Positions 45,244-54,477 of a stretch of 64,000 nucleotides of DNA are shown in pieces. This stretch comes from Arenibacter arenosicollis (GTDB lineage: Bacteria > Bacteroidota > Bacteroidia > Flavobacteriales > Flavobacteriaceae). Below the pieces are notes generated by a model. The model saw nothing but the letters and a program-made list of their open reading frames with translations, was not told where the DNA came from and did not search any database. A program made the position numbers and the translations under genes. Each line of letters begins with the position of its first letter. The first letter of the stretch is position 1. The DNA is taken from contig NZ_JACLHY010000013.1 in the NCBI RefSeq assembly GCF_014397245.1, positions 1-64,000 on the forward strand, given 5' to 3'.

Positions 45244-45882
45244 ATGGCAAATTGGATGGTTTATGCTATAGGCTTTATTGCCCAAATACTATTTTCCAGT
45301 AGAATGGTGGTTCAGTGGTTAATATCGGAAAAAAATCAAAAAGTACTTACCCCTAGACTATTTTGGCAGCTTAGTTTATTGGCCTCCTTTTTATTATTTG
45401 TATACGGATGGCTCCGTGATGATTTTGCCATCATGCTAGGACAGGCGATTACTTATTTCATTTATATCCGAAACATTCAATTACAGGGTGAATGGACTAA
45501 ATTACCAAGAGCATTAAGGATTTTCTTATGGGTTTTCCCGATAATTATTATCATCTATGGGTATAATAACAAACTGTACGAACTAAGAGCAATTTTCCAA
45601 AATGAAGACATCCCTACATGGTTACTAATTTTGGGAAGTGTAGCGCAAGTAATATTCACATTGCGATTTGTTTACCAATGGATATATTCCGAAAAAAAGA
45701 AAACCTCTAGCCTTCCTTTTGGTTTTTGGCTGTTGAGTCTGGTGGGGGCTTCTTTAATTCTTACTTATGCCATTTTCAGAAGAGACCCAGTTTTATTTAT
45801 AGGCCATACCTTAGGTATGATCGTTTATATAAGAAATTTATTTATCCTTAAAAATGAAGAGCATGACGTGGTTGAAAAATAA
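45244..45882 (+). CDS. Double LAB_N-domain membrane protein
   Basis: The 212-residue membrane protein has about six segments and is made of two copies of the LAB_N domain (lipid-A-disaccharide synthase N-terminal domain, PF07578). Repeat 1 (about 5-80) has AQILFSSRMVVQWLISEK and GQAITYFIYIRN. Repeat 2 (about 125-205) has AQVIFTLRFVYQWIYSEK and GHTLGMIVYIRN. The domain accompanies lipid-A and glycosyl-carrier enzymes, but its biochemical role is not established to my knowledge. It abuts the GT2 gene and overlaps the ArnT-like gene by up to 29 bp. Confidence 0.9.
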   Translation: MANWMVYAIGFIAQILFSSRMVVQWLISEKNQKVLTPRLFWQLSLLASFLLFVYGWLRDDFAIMLGQAITYFIYIRNIQLQGEWTKLPRALRIFLWVFPIIIIIYGYNNKLYELRAIFQNEDIPTWLLILGSVAQVIFTLRFVYQWIYSEKKKTSSLPFGFWLLSLVGASLILTYAIFRRDPVLFIGHTLGMIVYIRNLFILKNEEHDVVEK

Positions 45883-47506
45883 TCCTATTGCGCTGATCTT
45901 CATAGCGGGTATCTCAATTTTCCTATTTCAACTTAATGTGATTCCCGTCACGATCATGGAGGCCAGAAATTTCATTACCGCACGGGAAATGATTACCGAG
46001 GGCAATTGGTTATTAACAACCATGAACGAACTGCCAAGATATGAGAAACCCCCCTTACCCAGTTGGATCACCGCCATTTTTGGATTGATATTTGGTTTTG
46101 ATAACATAGCCGGACTACGGCTACCAACCATGTTGATGGCTATCTTTCTGGGATATATAGGGTATATATTTTCATTACGATTACTGAACAATAAAAGGCA
46201 TGCACTCATAAATGCCCTTATTCTATTAAGTTCATTTTATATAATCGTCATTACGATTGAGGCACCTTGGGATATTTACACCCATGGATTTATGCTGACA
46301 GGTATCTATTTCTTATATCATTTTTTTAAACTGGCCGAAAACAAATGGAAGAACAGCCTTCTTGCTGCAATTTTCATAGGCCTATCCTTCATGAGTAAAG
46401 GACCTGTTTCACTATATGCACTCCTCTTGCCTTTTCTCTTGGCCTACGGCTTCGTATATAAATATAAGGACTTTTCAGTTTACAGGAAATATATCCCCTT
46501 GGTTGCCATGGTCGTCGTGGCCAGTATTATTGGCATTTGGTGGTTCTTGTATGTTCGCCTTGCCGATCCCGATGCCTTCTTGGCCATAACAAAAAAGGAA
46601 ACTGCCAATTGGTCCAGTTATAATGTTCGTCCCTTCTACTATTATTGGAGCTTTTTTATACAGAGCGGCATTTGGACCATACCAGCCTTGATCAGTCTTA
46701 TGTATCCTTATCTTAAGGATAGGGTAAGCGACAAAAAATCATACCTGTTCACCTTTTTATGGACCATTTTTTCAGTAATTCTACTTTCAATCATCCCGGA
46801 AAAAAAGGCTAGATACCTTGTTCCTGTATTGATCCCCTTGGCACTGAATACGGGGTTTTATATGGAATATGTCATCAGTAATTTTCAAAGCTCCTTTGTC
46901 CGGAAAGAAAAGATACCAGTGTATTTCCATTTTGGACTAATAGGGCTTATATGTATTGCTTTTCCCTTTGTGGCCTACTTTATATTGAAAGATGGTTTAG
47001 GTGCATTTTGGGGTTATTATGCCCTATCATCCGTGGTACTTTTTACCATAGGAATTTTACTTTTTGTCCAATTAAGAAAAAAACAGCTATTTCTCTGCTT
47101 TTTGCTGACCATTGCCTTAGTGGGCGCCATAAAATCATTGGCATTACCACTCTCTGGAGCTATGGACAAAAATTCTCATTATAAAAGTATATCACACCTA
47201 AATTCAACTTTGCTGCAAGAGGGTATTGCCACCTATTGTTTTGGTGAAATTGCACCAGAAATGATATGGGATTACGGTACCACAATCCCCGTACTCAAAG
47301 GGGATGAGGAAATTACAATTCCCGACGGTGAAAAGTTTGCCGTTCTGGTTATTCCAGTCGAAGAAAATGAATTTAAACGTATCTTTGACCCAGAATATAG
47401 GCTTACGCTAAAGACCGTGTACGACCTAAATTACAATGCCGACCCAGGAACCAAAGGGCATAAAAACCGTTTGATAAGTAATTTATATATAGTTGAAAAA
47501 CGATGA
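45854..47506 (+). CDS. ArnT/PMT-family glycosyltransferase (GT83-like)
   Basis: The 550-residue integral membrane protein has about 12-13 segments and overlaps the LAB_N gene; ATG 45854 or 45863 both fit. The first periplasmic loop carries MEARNFITAREMITEGNW and RYEKPPLPSW, close to the ArnT hallmark (ExR, then EKPPLxYW). Members move a sugar from undecaprenyl-phosphate onto lipid A or another lipid or protein. The upstream GT2 enzyme could make the donor. The acceptor is unknown. Length agrees with ArnT (550). Confidence 0.88.
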   Translation: MKSMTWLKNNPIALIFIAGISIFLFQLNVIPVTIMEARNFITAREMITEGNWLLTTMNELPRYEKPPLPSWITAIFGLIFGFDNIAGLRLPTMLMAIFLGYIGYIFSLRLLNNKRHALINALILLSSFYIIVITIEAPWDIYTHGFMLTGIYFLYHFFKLAENKWKNSLLAAIFIGLSFMSKGPVSLYALLLPFLLAYGFVYKYKDFSVYRKYIPLVAMVVVASIIGIWWFLYVRLADPDAFLAITKKETANWSSYNVRPFYYYWSFFIQSGIWTIPALISLMYPYLKDRVSDKKSYLFTFLWTIFSVILLSIIPEKKARYLVPVLIPLALNTGFYMEYVISNFQSSFVRKEKIPVYFHFGLIGLICIAFPFVAYFILKDGLGAFWGYYALSSVVLFTIGILLFVQLRKKQLFLCFLLTIALVGAIKSLALPLSGAMDKNSHYKSISHLNSTLLQEGIATYCFGEIAPEMIWDYGTTIPVLKGDEEITIPDGEKFAVLVIPVEENEFKRIFDPEYRLTLKTVYDLNYNADPGTKGHKNRLISNLYIVEKR

Positions 47507-48183
47507 TGAACATCTTTACAAAATTTGAAAAAATAGGATACGGTATTTTAGCCGTAATAGTCCTTATAGGTCTGTACTTAGGACTTAGTGACGACATTTA
47601 TTTTGACGTTAATTATGCCCAAGAAGACGGGCCTGTTGAGTGGGGAACAGCCATAATGCTATTTGCCATATTTGTACTTTCCCTGTACCACCTAATAAGA
47701 TTGTGGACCACAAAAAAAATATTTTGGAAACTGGGGACATTCCTTTTTGTGGTTTTATTCCTTTTTGCTGCAGGTGAGGAAATATCATGGGGACAACGAA
47801 TTTTTGGTGTTGAATCGAGCGAGTTTTTTATAGAGAATAACGCCCAGGGCGAAACCAACTTGCATAACCTGGTTGTCGGTGAAAAGAAAATAAACAAAAT
47901 TATCTTCAGCCAGTTATTGTTTCTGGTTATGTTTCTTTACCTCATAATAACTCCTATACTTTTCAGAAAATTTAATTGGTTTAAGGATTTGGCCAATACA
48001 TTTGCAGTGCCCATCGTAAAGTGGCACCACACCATAGCCTTTTTAGTGACAACCATTTTTGTTGCCCTTAATCCGGCAAGTCGAAAATGGGAAGTGTATG
48101 AACTAGCCTTTGGGGCTATCTTTTTCTTAATTTTTCTTGGCCCTTTAAACAAAGAAATCTTTGAAAAGAAACAGCCAGAGTAG
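47503..48183 (+). CDS. Unnamed multi-pass membrane protein with EExSWGQR motif
   Basis: The 226-residue membrane protein has about six segments; its ATG overlaps the ArnT-like stop by 4 bp (ATGA), so translation is coupled. A conserved-looking stretch FAAGEEISWGQRIFG (about 85-99) at a membrane edge, followed by ETNLHNLVVGEKK, is the only striking feature. Two adjacent Glu, an Arg and later His/Asn recall membrane proteases of the CPBP type, but spacing does not match (EE-x5-R instead of EExxxR), so no enzyme class is assigned. Its position argues for a part in the same glycolipid pathway. Confidence 0.75.
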   Translation: MMNIFTKFEKIGYGILAVIVLIGLYLGLSDDIYFDVNYAQEDGPVEWGTAIMLFAIFVLSLYHLIRLWTTKKIFWKLGTFLFVVLFLFAAGEEISWGQRIFGVESSEFFIENNAQGETNLHNLVVGEKKINKIIFSQLLFLVMFLYLIITPILFRKFNWFKDLANTFAVPIVKWHHTIAFLVTTIFVALNPASRKWEVYELAFGAIFFLIFLGPLNKEIFEKKQPE

Positions 48184-48242
48184 AGAGGTCATGGAATCAA
48201 TATTCATTTAGGGCACCAACTAACCCAATTCAGAATAATAGT

Positions 48243-48812
48243 TCAACGATCGTATTTGGCTGCGAACTTTAGAAATAGGTGAAGAAACAATCCAGCTAAA
48301 AAAGTTCCAATAATTATTCCCGTTAACACATCCAACGGAAAATGCACCCCTATATAAATACGGCTATAGGCAACAACAAGGGCCCAAACTACTAGGAATA
48401 TTCCAATAAATTTATATTTGGGACGTAATAGGGAAGTAAAGAAAACAGCAACTGCAAAAGAATTAGCGGCATGGGCAGAGAAATATCCGAATTTTCCGCC
48501 ACAGGAACTTTTTACCAAACGCATCAACCCATTTATTGCGGGATCATGACAGGGTCTTAACCGCTGTACTCCATACTTGAAAAAATTAGCCAATTGATCC
48601 GTTACCAAAATGAGCAAGGCAATGGCAACTATGGTCATTAAAAGACGCTTTAGCCCATAGGCTCTGTAGGTAAAAAATGCTAATAGGCCATAAAGTGGAA
48701 TAGAACTGAATTTATTGGTCATAAAAAGCCAAAAACTGTCCCACGGGGAAGTGCCCAAGTTATTAAGGAACAGAAACAACTCCTTGTCGTAATGCACCAA
48801 TTGGTCTATCAT
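48243..48812 (-). CDS. PAP2-family phosphatase
   Basis: The 189-residue inner-membrane protein has about five segments and the PAP2 (PF01569) triad: KYGVQRLRPCHD (motif 1, KxxxxxxRP), YFSAHAANSFA (motif 2) and YSRIYIGVHFPLDVL (motif 3, SRxxxxxHxxxD). It removes phosphate from lipid phosphates such as undecaprenyl-PP, phosphatidylglycerol-P or lipid A phosphates. It is on the opposite strand, convergent to the cassette with a 59-bp gap, and 3 bp after the small acidic-protein gene. Lipid A phosphate removal would fit the cassette; this is inference. Confidence 0.9.
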   Translation of the reverse strand: MIDQLVHYDKELFLFLNNLGTSPWDSFWLFMTNKFSSIPLYGLLAFFTYRAYGLKRLLMTIVAIALLILVTDQLANFFKYGVQRLRPCHDPAINGLMRLVKSSCGGKFGYFSAHAANSFAVAVFFTSLLRPKYKFIGIFLVVWALVVAYSRIYIGVHFPLDVLTGIIIGTFLAGLFLHLFLKFAAKYDR

Positions 48813-48815
48813 AGC

Positions 48816-49043
48816 CTACTCTTCGTATCGAGAAATTTCCCGGTCATAGAAAGCCGTAGCTTGTTCAATTAAATTTTCGGCCTCCTCTTCCAATTCCTTT
48901 TCATCGTCTTGGGTAAAATCTTCCAACCATTCTACCTCGTCATTTTCCAGATTGATGATGAATCTTGGGTACTCCGTGTGTACCACAAAAATGGCGGTTG
49001 GATAATCTGTATTATCTCCTAATAAAAATTTTGGGAATTCCAT
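48816..49043 (-). CDS. Small acidic protein of unknown function
   Basis: The 75-residue protein has no signal or membrane segment and is strongly acidic (DNTDYPT, LENDEVEWLEDF, EEEAENLIEQ). The first half looks like short beta strands, the second a helix. Similar short acidic proteins appear next to phosphatase or methyltransferase genes in Flavobacteriaceae, but I cannot name the family. It is co-transcribed with the PAP2 gene (3-bp gap). Confidence 0.7.
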   Translation of the reverse strand: MEFPKFLLGDNTDYPTAIFVVHTEYPRFIINLENDEVEWLEDFTQDDEKELEEEAENLIEQATAFYDREISRYEE

Positions 49044-49139
49044 AGTACAACTCTTTATCTAAATATCGCTATCCAAAAATTTTGCCTTCCTGGCAGATAC
49101 CGATCTTTTAACTTTTCTAATTAAATTTTAAATATATAG

Positions 49140-50504
49140 TTAACCAATCATTTTTTTGGTCAAATAATTAAATCGAATATACAACATAATTGCCGACGCT
49201 GTAAGTCCGGCCAATAAGCCTATCCAAATCCCTATACTCTCCAATGGAGTGTATAATCCAAGATAAAAACTAATGGGAAAACCGATCATCCAATAGGCAA
49301 CAAAGGTAATCATGGTAGGTATCCTAACATCTTGCATACCCCTAAGGGCACCCAGCACCACCACTTGCAAACCATCGGAAATTTGAAATACCGCGGCTAC
49401 TAAAATTAATTGTGCAGCAATAAGTACTACCTCGGTATTATCTGCCATATTGGTAGCATCTCCAAGATCTAAATATATGGTAGGCAACCAGTCCTTGAAT
49501 AATACAAAGGCAATGGCAAATACAATTTCCAAAATTAGGGTAAGCAGAAAAATAGACTGTGCAATGCGCCTTAAATCTTTAAAACTCCCCAATCCCTTTT
49601 GATTTCCTACACGTATCATGGCAGCGACACCTAGTCCCATTCCCACCATAAATGTCATACTACTTAGGTTTAGGGCAATTTGGTTGGCCGCCTGTGAATT
49701 CTTGCCCAGAACACCACTTAGCCAAATAGCTGCAGTAAATATGGCCACTTCAAAGAACATCTGTAAGGCCGAGGGAAACCCAAGGTCTATAATTTTCTTC
49801 ATTACCTTTTTCTCTATTGCTCTAAAATTAAAACCGGTAACGTAAGCGTGGAATTTCTTTTTGTTTTTCAGCAACACCCAAAGAAAAATGACCATAATGA
49901 CTCGGGAAATCAAAGTACCCCAAGCAGCCCCTACAATACCCATTTTAGGGAATCCCCAGGAACCAAATATCAGTAGGTAATTCAAGATGACATTTACAAA
50001 GTTGGCAATTACTGTGGCGTACATTGGATACTTGGTCTGTGACAAACCCTCGGAGAATTGTTTAAAGGCCTGAAATATAATTAAGGGAACCAAAGAAAAC
50101 GCCACTAAATCCAAATAGGGCATGGCCAGTTCCACAACCTCTGCAGGTTGCTTCATAAGAAACATCACGGGCTTGGCCAAAAGTATAATTCCAAAAAGTG
50201 AAAACCCCAGTATAGTACATAACAACAAACCGTGTTTTAATGCACTCTTTCCATCGGCAACATTACCTGCCCCATCAGCCTCTGCTACCAAAGGCGTAAT
50301 AGCCGTAGAAAACCCTATGCCCAAGGACATGGCTATGAACACAAAACTGTTTCCCAGGGAGACCGCTGCCAATTCCGCCGTCCCCAATTGCCCAACCATA
50401 ATATTATCGGCAAATTGTACAAACGAATGCCCCAACATTCCCAAAATGACGGGAAATGAAAGGGATAAATTATAACGAAACTCCTTTGTATATTTCTGCA
50501 ACAA
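49140..50504 (-). CDS. MATE-family efflux transporter
   Basis: This 454-residue inner-membrane protein has 12 segments in two halves. LSFPVILGMLGHSFVQFADNI and the second-half LGFPSALQMFFEVAIF match the MATE family (PF01554, NorM/DinF group), which exports drugs and other organic compounds in exchange for Na+ or H+. The start is a TTG at 50504; the frame has a stop three codons upstream and the next ATG would cut into the first membrane segment. Its substrate is unknown. Confidence 0.92.
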   Translation of the reverse strand: MLQKYTKEFRYNLSLSFPVILGMLGHSFVQFADNIMVGQLGTAELAAVSLGNSFVFIAMSLGIGFSTAITPLVAEADGAGNVADGKSALKHGLLLCTILGFSLFGIILLAKPVMFLMKQPAEVVELAMPYLDLVAFSLVPLIIFQAFKQFSEGLSQTKYPMYATVIANFVNVILNYLLIFGSWGFPKMGIVGAAWGTLISRVIMVIFLWVLLKNKKKFHAYVTGFNFRAIEKKVMKKIIDLGFPSALQMFFEVAIFTAAIWLSGVLGKNSQAANQIALNLSSMTFMVGMGLGVAAMIRVGNQKGLGSFKDLRRIAQSIFLLTLILEIVFAIAFVLFKDWLPTIYLDLGDATNMADNTEVVLIAAQLILVAAVFQISDGLQVVVLGALRGMQDVRIPTMITFVAYWMIGFPISFYLGLYTPLESIGIWIGLLAGLTASAIMLYIRFNYLTKKMIG

Positions 50505-50898
50505 GACGCTTTAATTTGAAGGGGCAAATATAAGGGTTAGCTTTGGTTTAAGAACAATGGATTTTTTCATTTAATGCCATTAATTTCATAATGAACACGG
50601 TTCGGATTCCGGGGAATTAGTTACTTAACCAAAAATAAAATAAGTATACATGACCAATATCACCAAAATTCCTGTTTTATATTTTTAAATTTCTTTTCAA
50701 AATTTTTACCACTGGTCTAAAGTGCAAGAAAAGTATTTTAGAATGCAAAAAAAATACCCTATATTGAAAATATATCAACCAATATGGGGGCCAGAGGGCA
50801 TATTGTTAGGTTATTAATACGAGGTTTGAAAGAGAAATACTACCCGCCTTATAGATTTAACATGTCCACATTTATACAAGTAAAAAAATTCCCCCAAA
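50505..50898. other. 394-bp intergenic region
   Basis: The region between the divergent MATE and PAS kinase genes holds no convincing gene. It has a 6-bp inverted repeat ATATTG/CAATAT at 50761-50785 and otherwise AT-rich DNA. No good promoter match could be fixed by eye. Confidence 0.5.
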
Positions 50899-53505
50899 AT
50901 GGATAAACTTGAAAAATCCACCAAAAAGAGATATCTCTTTTTTATTGCCACCATTGTTCTAAGTATCATTTTAGCGGTACTATTTTTCCAAAATCGGATT
51001 GACATTCTAACATCGGATGTAGGTCTAATTAACATCGCAGGAAGACAACGCATGCTTAGTCAGCGTATCTCGAAACATGTGTTTGCTTTAAACTTGGACA
51101 AAGGCGTTATAACCAATAAAGTTTATCTCGATAGTCTAAAGGCTTTAACCACGGAATGGCGAAATAATCAGAATTACCTTATTGCGGCCAATGAAGACCT
51201 TCCCAATTCTGAGAAAATTGACGCCTTATTTGCTGCCTCCCGACCAAGTACCACTAAATTATTGGATGCTGCCCTAAATATTCTCGATAATCCCAATAGT
51301 ACTGATGTCCTGGGTTTCAGTATAAACGTCATAAGACAGGAGGAATCACCGGTTTTGACAAGTATGAACAATATTGTGTTGGAATATCAAAACACAGCAG
51401 AGAAGAATCTTACCTATCTTTACAGAATCACCTATTTTATTGCTCTTATCGTTGCAATGATAATCATTGGTCAATTTATCCTTGTCTTTTTACCGCTGAT
51501 AAAAAAGCTAAAAGAAAAGTCCAAATCCCATCAGCTTGCCAATATAGCTTTGGAAACTTCCAATAAGGAGATACAAGAAAAAATGGATCAGGTAACTGCC
51601 CTGCAGGCCGATCTAAAGATAAGGGAGGAATACAATAAGACTTTTATTGATAAGGCACCCAACGCCATGGCCATGTTCGACAATGATATGAAGTTCCTTG
51701 CAGCATCAGATCGTTGGAGGAGGGACTATAATATAAGCGACACAGAAATTACAGGTAAATCCCTTTACGAGATTTTTCCGGAAATTGAAGAAGAATGGAA
51801 AAAGATTCACCGAGATTGTCTTGCAGGGGCTATACATCACGAGGATGAAACCGCCTATAAATGGCCAGATGGTCGCGTGCAGTGGCTTTCCTGGGACATA
51901 AGGCCTTGGTATGTTTCCGCAGATAAAATTGGGGGATTATTAATATACACTTTGGACATAACCACTATAAAGGAAAAGGAAAAGGAAAAACTCCGCATCG
52001 AAGAAATCCTGAACAAAACCAACCAAGTGGCAAGAATTGGTACTTGGGAAGTTGATACCATTAGTGGCAATATCCATTGGAGTACAGTAACCTGTGAAAT
52101 ACATGAAGTGCCCTATGATTATGTTCCAAAACTTGATACGGCCATTAACTTTTTCAAAGAGGGTGAAAGTAGGGAGCTGATTCAAAAAGTAGTTGAAAAC
52201 GCCATTGAAAAAGGTATCCCATATGATGTGGAAGTAGAATTGATAACCGCTAAAGGGAATAGCCGTTGGGCACGTGCCATTGGTCAGCCTGAAATGGTAA
52301 ATGGCCAATGTGTAAGGCTGTACGGGGTATTCCATAACATCAATGATATTAAAGTTGCGGAAAATGCCCTAAACAAGGCCAATGGGGAACTTACTGCCAT
52401 TTTTAATGTAAGCCCTATTTCCATTATCGGAACCGATATGAATGGATTGATTACCCATTTTAATCAAGGTGCCGAAAACCTAGTACAATATTCGGCTTCC
52501 GAAATGATCGGGAAAAAGACCCCTGAAATCATACATCTGCGCGAAGAGGTGGAAAAACATGGCAAGAAGTTGTCAGATATCTTTGGTAAAACTATTAGAG
52601 GCTTCGATGTTTTTGTTGAACATGCAAGGCGCGATAGTTTTGAATCCATGGAATGGACCTATGTGCGTAAAGATGGTGCATCTTTCCCTGTACAATTAAT
52701 TACAACTGCTATTAAGGGCCCAAATGGAGAAATAAACGGATTTTTAGGGGTTGCAACAGATATTTCTGAAACGATCAATAACCGTATAAAGTTAATTGAA
52801 GCGAAAGAAGACCTTGAAGTACTCACTAAAAAACTTACAAACCAAAATCGCCAATTGGCAGATTTCGCACATATAACCTCGCATAATTTACGATCACCTG
52901 TAGCCAACCTACAAACACTTTCCAGTTTCTATAAAGATTCTGAAAGCGAGGAAGAACGAAGCGAATTATTTGAGAAATTTGAAATTGTAATAGACCACCT
53001 CTCCTCTACCTTGAATACCATGGTTGAAGTAATCCAGACTACGGACGACAGTACCAAGGCCTCCAAGGAATTATCCTTTGAAAAAACACTAAACAAGACT
53101 CAGGAAATCATCTCTAGTCAGATAACCCAATCCGGTGCCATAATAAAAAGTGATTTCTCAAAAGCACCTTTGGTGGTTTACAATGACATATATCTCGACA
53201 GTATTTTTCTAAATTTAATTTCCAATGCCATAAAATACAAATCCGAGGATCGAATCCCGGAAATTAGTGTAGAATCCAAGATTGAAGGTGGCAAAACAAT
53301 ATTGAGCATAAGAGATAATGGATTGGGCATAAATATGGAAAAACACGGTCATAAATTATTTGGTTTGAACAAGGTATTCCATAGCCATCCAGAAGCAAAG
53401 GGGGTTGGACTTTATATGACCAAAATACAGGTCGAAGCTATGGGAGGATCCATTTCGGCATCCAGTAAAGTGGGGGAAGGATCTACATTTACCGTGATGT
53501 TTTAA
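50899..53505 (+). CDS. Membrane PAS sensor histidine kinase with NarX/PilJ-type sensor
   Basis: The 868-residue kinase has two membrane segments (about 12-30 and 178-200) enclosing a periplasmic sensor. This begins INIAGRQRMLSQRISKH (45-60), like the P-box of NarX and the PilJ/type IV pili sensor domain (PF13675). After a linker come three PAS/PAC domains (about 250-640), then the phosphoacceptor His at about 662 (ITSHNLRSPV), N box FLNLISNAIKYK and G box DNGLGI. From residue 250 on it aligns with the kinase at 28912-31572, without two of its PAS domains. No response regulator gene is adjacent. The signal may be an anion or envelope state, by P-box analogy only. Confidence 0.9.
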   Translation: MDKLEKSTKKRYLFFIATIVLSIILAVLFFQNRIDILTSDVGLINIAGRQRMLSQRISKHVFALNLDKGVITNKVYLDSLKALTTEWRNNQNYLIAANEDLPNSEKIDALFAASRPSTTKLLDAALNILDNPNSTDVLGFSINVIRQEESPVLTSMNNIVLEYQNTAEKNLTYLYRITYFIALIVAMIIIGQFILVFLPLIKKLKEKSKSHQLANIALETSNKEIQEKMDQVTALQADLKIREEYNKTFIDKAPNAMAMFDNDMKFLAASDRWRRDYNISDTEITGKSLYEIFPEIEEEWKKIHRDCLAGAIHHEDETAYKWPDGRVQWLSWDIRPWYVSADKIGGLLIYTLDITTIKEKEKEKLRIEEILNKTNQVARIGTWEVDTISGNIHWSTVTCEIHEVPYDYVPKLDTAINFFKEGESRELIQKVVENAIEKGIPYDVEVELITAKGNSRWARAIGQPEMVNGQCVRLYGVFHNINDIKVAENALNKANGELTAIFNVSPISIIGTDMNGLITHFNQGAENLVQYSASEMIGKKTPEIIHLREEVEKHGKKLSDIFGKTIRGFDVFVEHARRDSFESMEWTYVRKDGASFPVQLITTAIKGPNGEINGFLGVATDISETINNRIKLIEAKEDLEVLTKKLTNQNRQLADFAHITSHNLRSPVANLQTLSSFYKDSESEEERSELFEKFEIVIDHLSSTLNTMVEVIQTTDDSTKASKELSFEKTLNKTQEIISSQITQSGAIIKSDFSKAPLVVYNDIYLDSIFLNLISNAIKYKSEDRIPEISVESKIEGGKTILSIRDNGLGINMEKHGHKLFGLNKVFHSHPEAKGVGLYMTKIQVEAMGGSISASSKVGEGSTFTVMF

Positions 53506-53599
53506 TGTATCGGAGTCCCCAAATACAAATTCATTCAATTATAAATAGTATTGGAGGGGATGTTGATCCTATTCGGTAGCATACTGAATCTGATTAAAA

Positions 53600-54373
53600 T
53601 TAAATGGTCTTGGCCTCCTCCCAAAAAACATCCATTTCCCCAAGGGTCATGTCTTTTAAGGCCTTGCCTTTTTCCTTGGCTTTGTTTTCCAAATATTGGA
53701 ATCTTTTTATAAATTTCTTATTGGTGCGTTCAAGGGCATTTTCAGGATTAATATTCAAAAAACGCGCATAATTTACCATAGAAAATAGCACATCCCCAAA
53801 CTCAGCCTCCATGGCATCCAAATTTCCATCCTTAACCTCTTCTTGGAATTCCTCCAGTTCTTCCTTTACTTTCTCCCATACCTGTTCCGGTTTTTCCCAA
53901 TCGAATCCAACTCCGGCCACCTTATCCTGAATACGATTAGCCTTGACAAGGGCCGGAAGACCTTTTGGAACTCCTTCCAAAACACTTTTTTTGCCTTCTT
54001 TTAACTTGATTTTTTCCCAATTCTGCTTAACTTCTTCTTCATCTTTCACCACAACATCTCCATAAATATGTGGATGCCTATTGATCAGTTTGTCACAGAT
54101 ATCATTGGCAACATCGGCCATATCAAAGTGATTGGTTTCACTTCCAATTTTAGCGTAAAATACAATATGCAAAAGAACATCGCCCAATTCCTTTTTTATT
54201 TCCTCCAAATCATTGTCCAAAATAGCATCGCCCAATTCATAGGTTTCTTCAATGGTTAAATGACGTAGGGTTTGCATTGTTTGCTTTTTGTCCCACGGAC
54301 ATTGAGCTCGCAATTCATCCATAATTGTGAGTAGACGATCAAAGGCTTGTAATTGGGATTCCCGAGAATTCAT
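53600..54373 (-). CDS. mazG: Nucleoside triphosphate pyrophosphohydrolase MazG
   Basis: The ATG at 54373 gives 257 residues; a longer frame start at 54400 is not needed. The protein has two MazG domains: the first (about 20-110) with CPWDKKQTMQTLRHLTIEETYE, LEEIKKELGDVLLHIVF (ExxE...ExxD) and the second (about 170-245) with EEFQEEV, EAEFGDVLFSMVNYARF. It hydrolyses non-canonical NTPs in the cytoplasm. The length equals E. coli MazG (263). It overlaps the TolB-like gene region in opposite orientation with about 100 bp between the starts. Confidence 0.95.
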   Translation of the reverse strand: MNSRESQLQAFDRLLTIMDELRAQCPWDKKQTMQTLRHLTIEETYELGDAILDNDLEEIKKELGDVLLHIVFYAKIGSETNHFDMADVANDICDKLINRHPHIYGDVVVKDEEEVKQNWEKIKLKEGKKSVLEGVPKGLPALVKANRIQDKVAGVGFDWEKPEQVWEKVKEELEEFQEEVKDGNLDAMEAEFGDVLFSMVNYARFLNINPENALERTNKKFIKRFQYLENKAKEKGKALKDMTLGEMDVFWEEAKTI

Positions 54374-54477
54374 AAGGTTGACTTTTGAACAAAAATACAA
54401 AGTCTGTATGGTTCCAACTATCGTATGTTCCGAGTTTTTTAGCTAACTTTAGTTCCTTACTTTCGGACCAAACCAAT

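Noticed and set aside
47503-48183. CPBP/CAAX-type membrane protease
   Set aside because: The EE...R spacing and later residues do not match the CPBP motifs.
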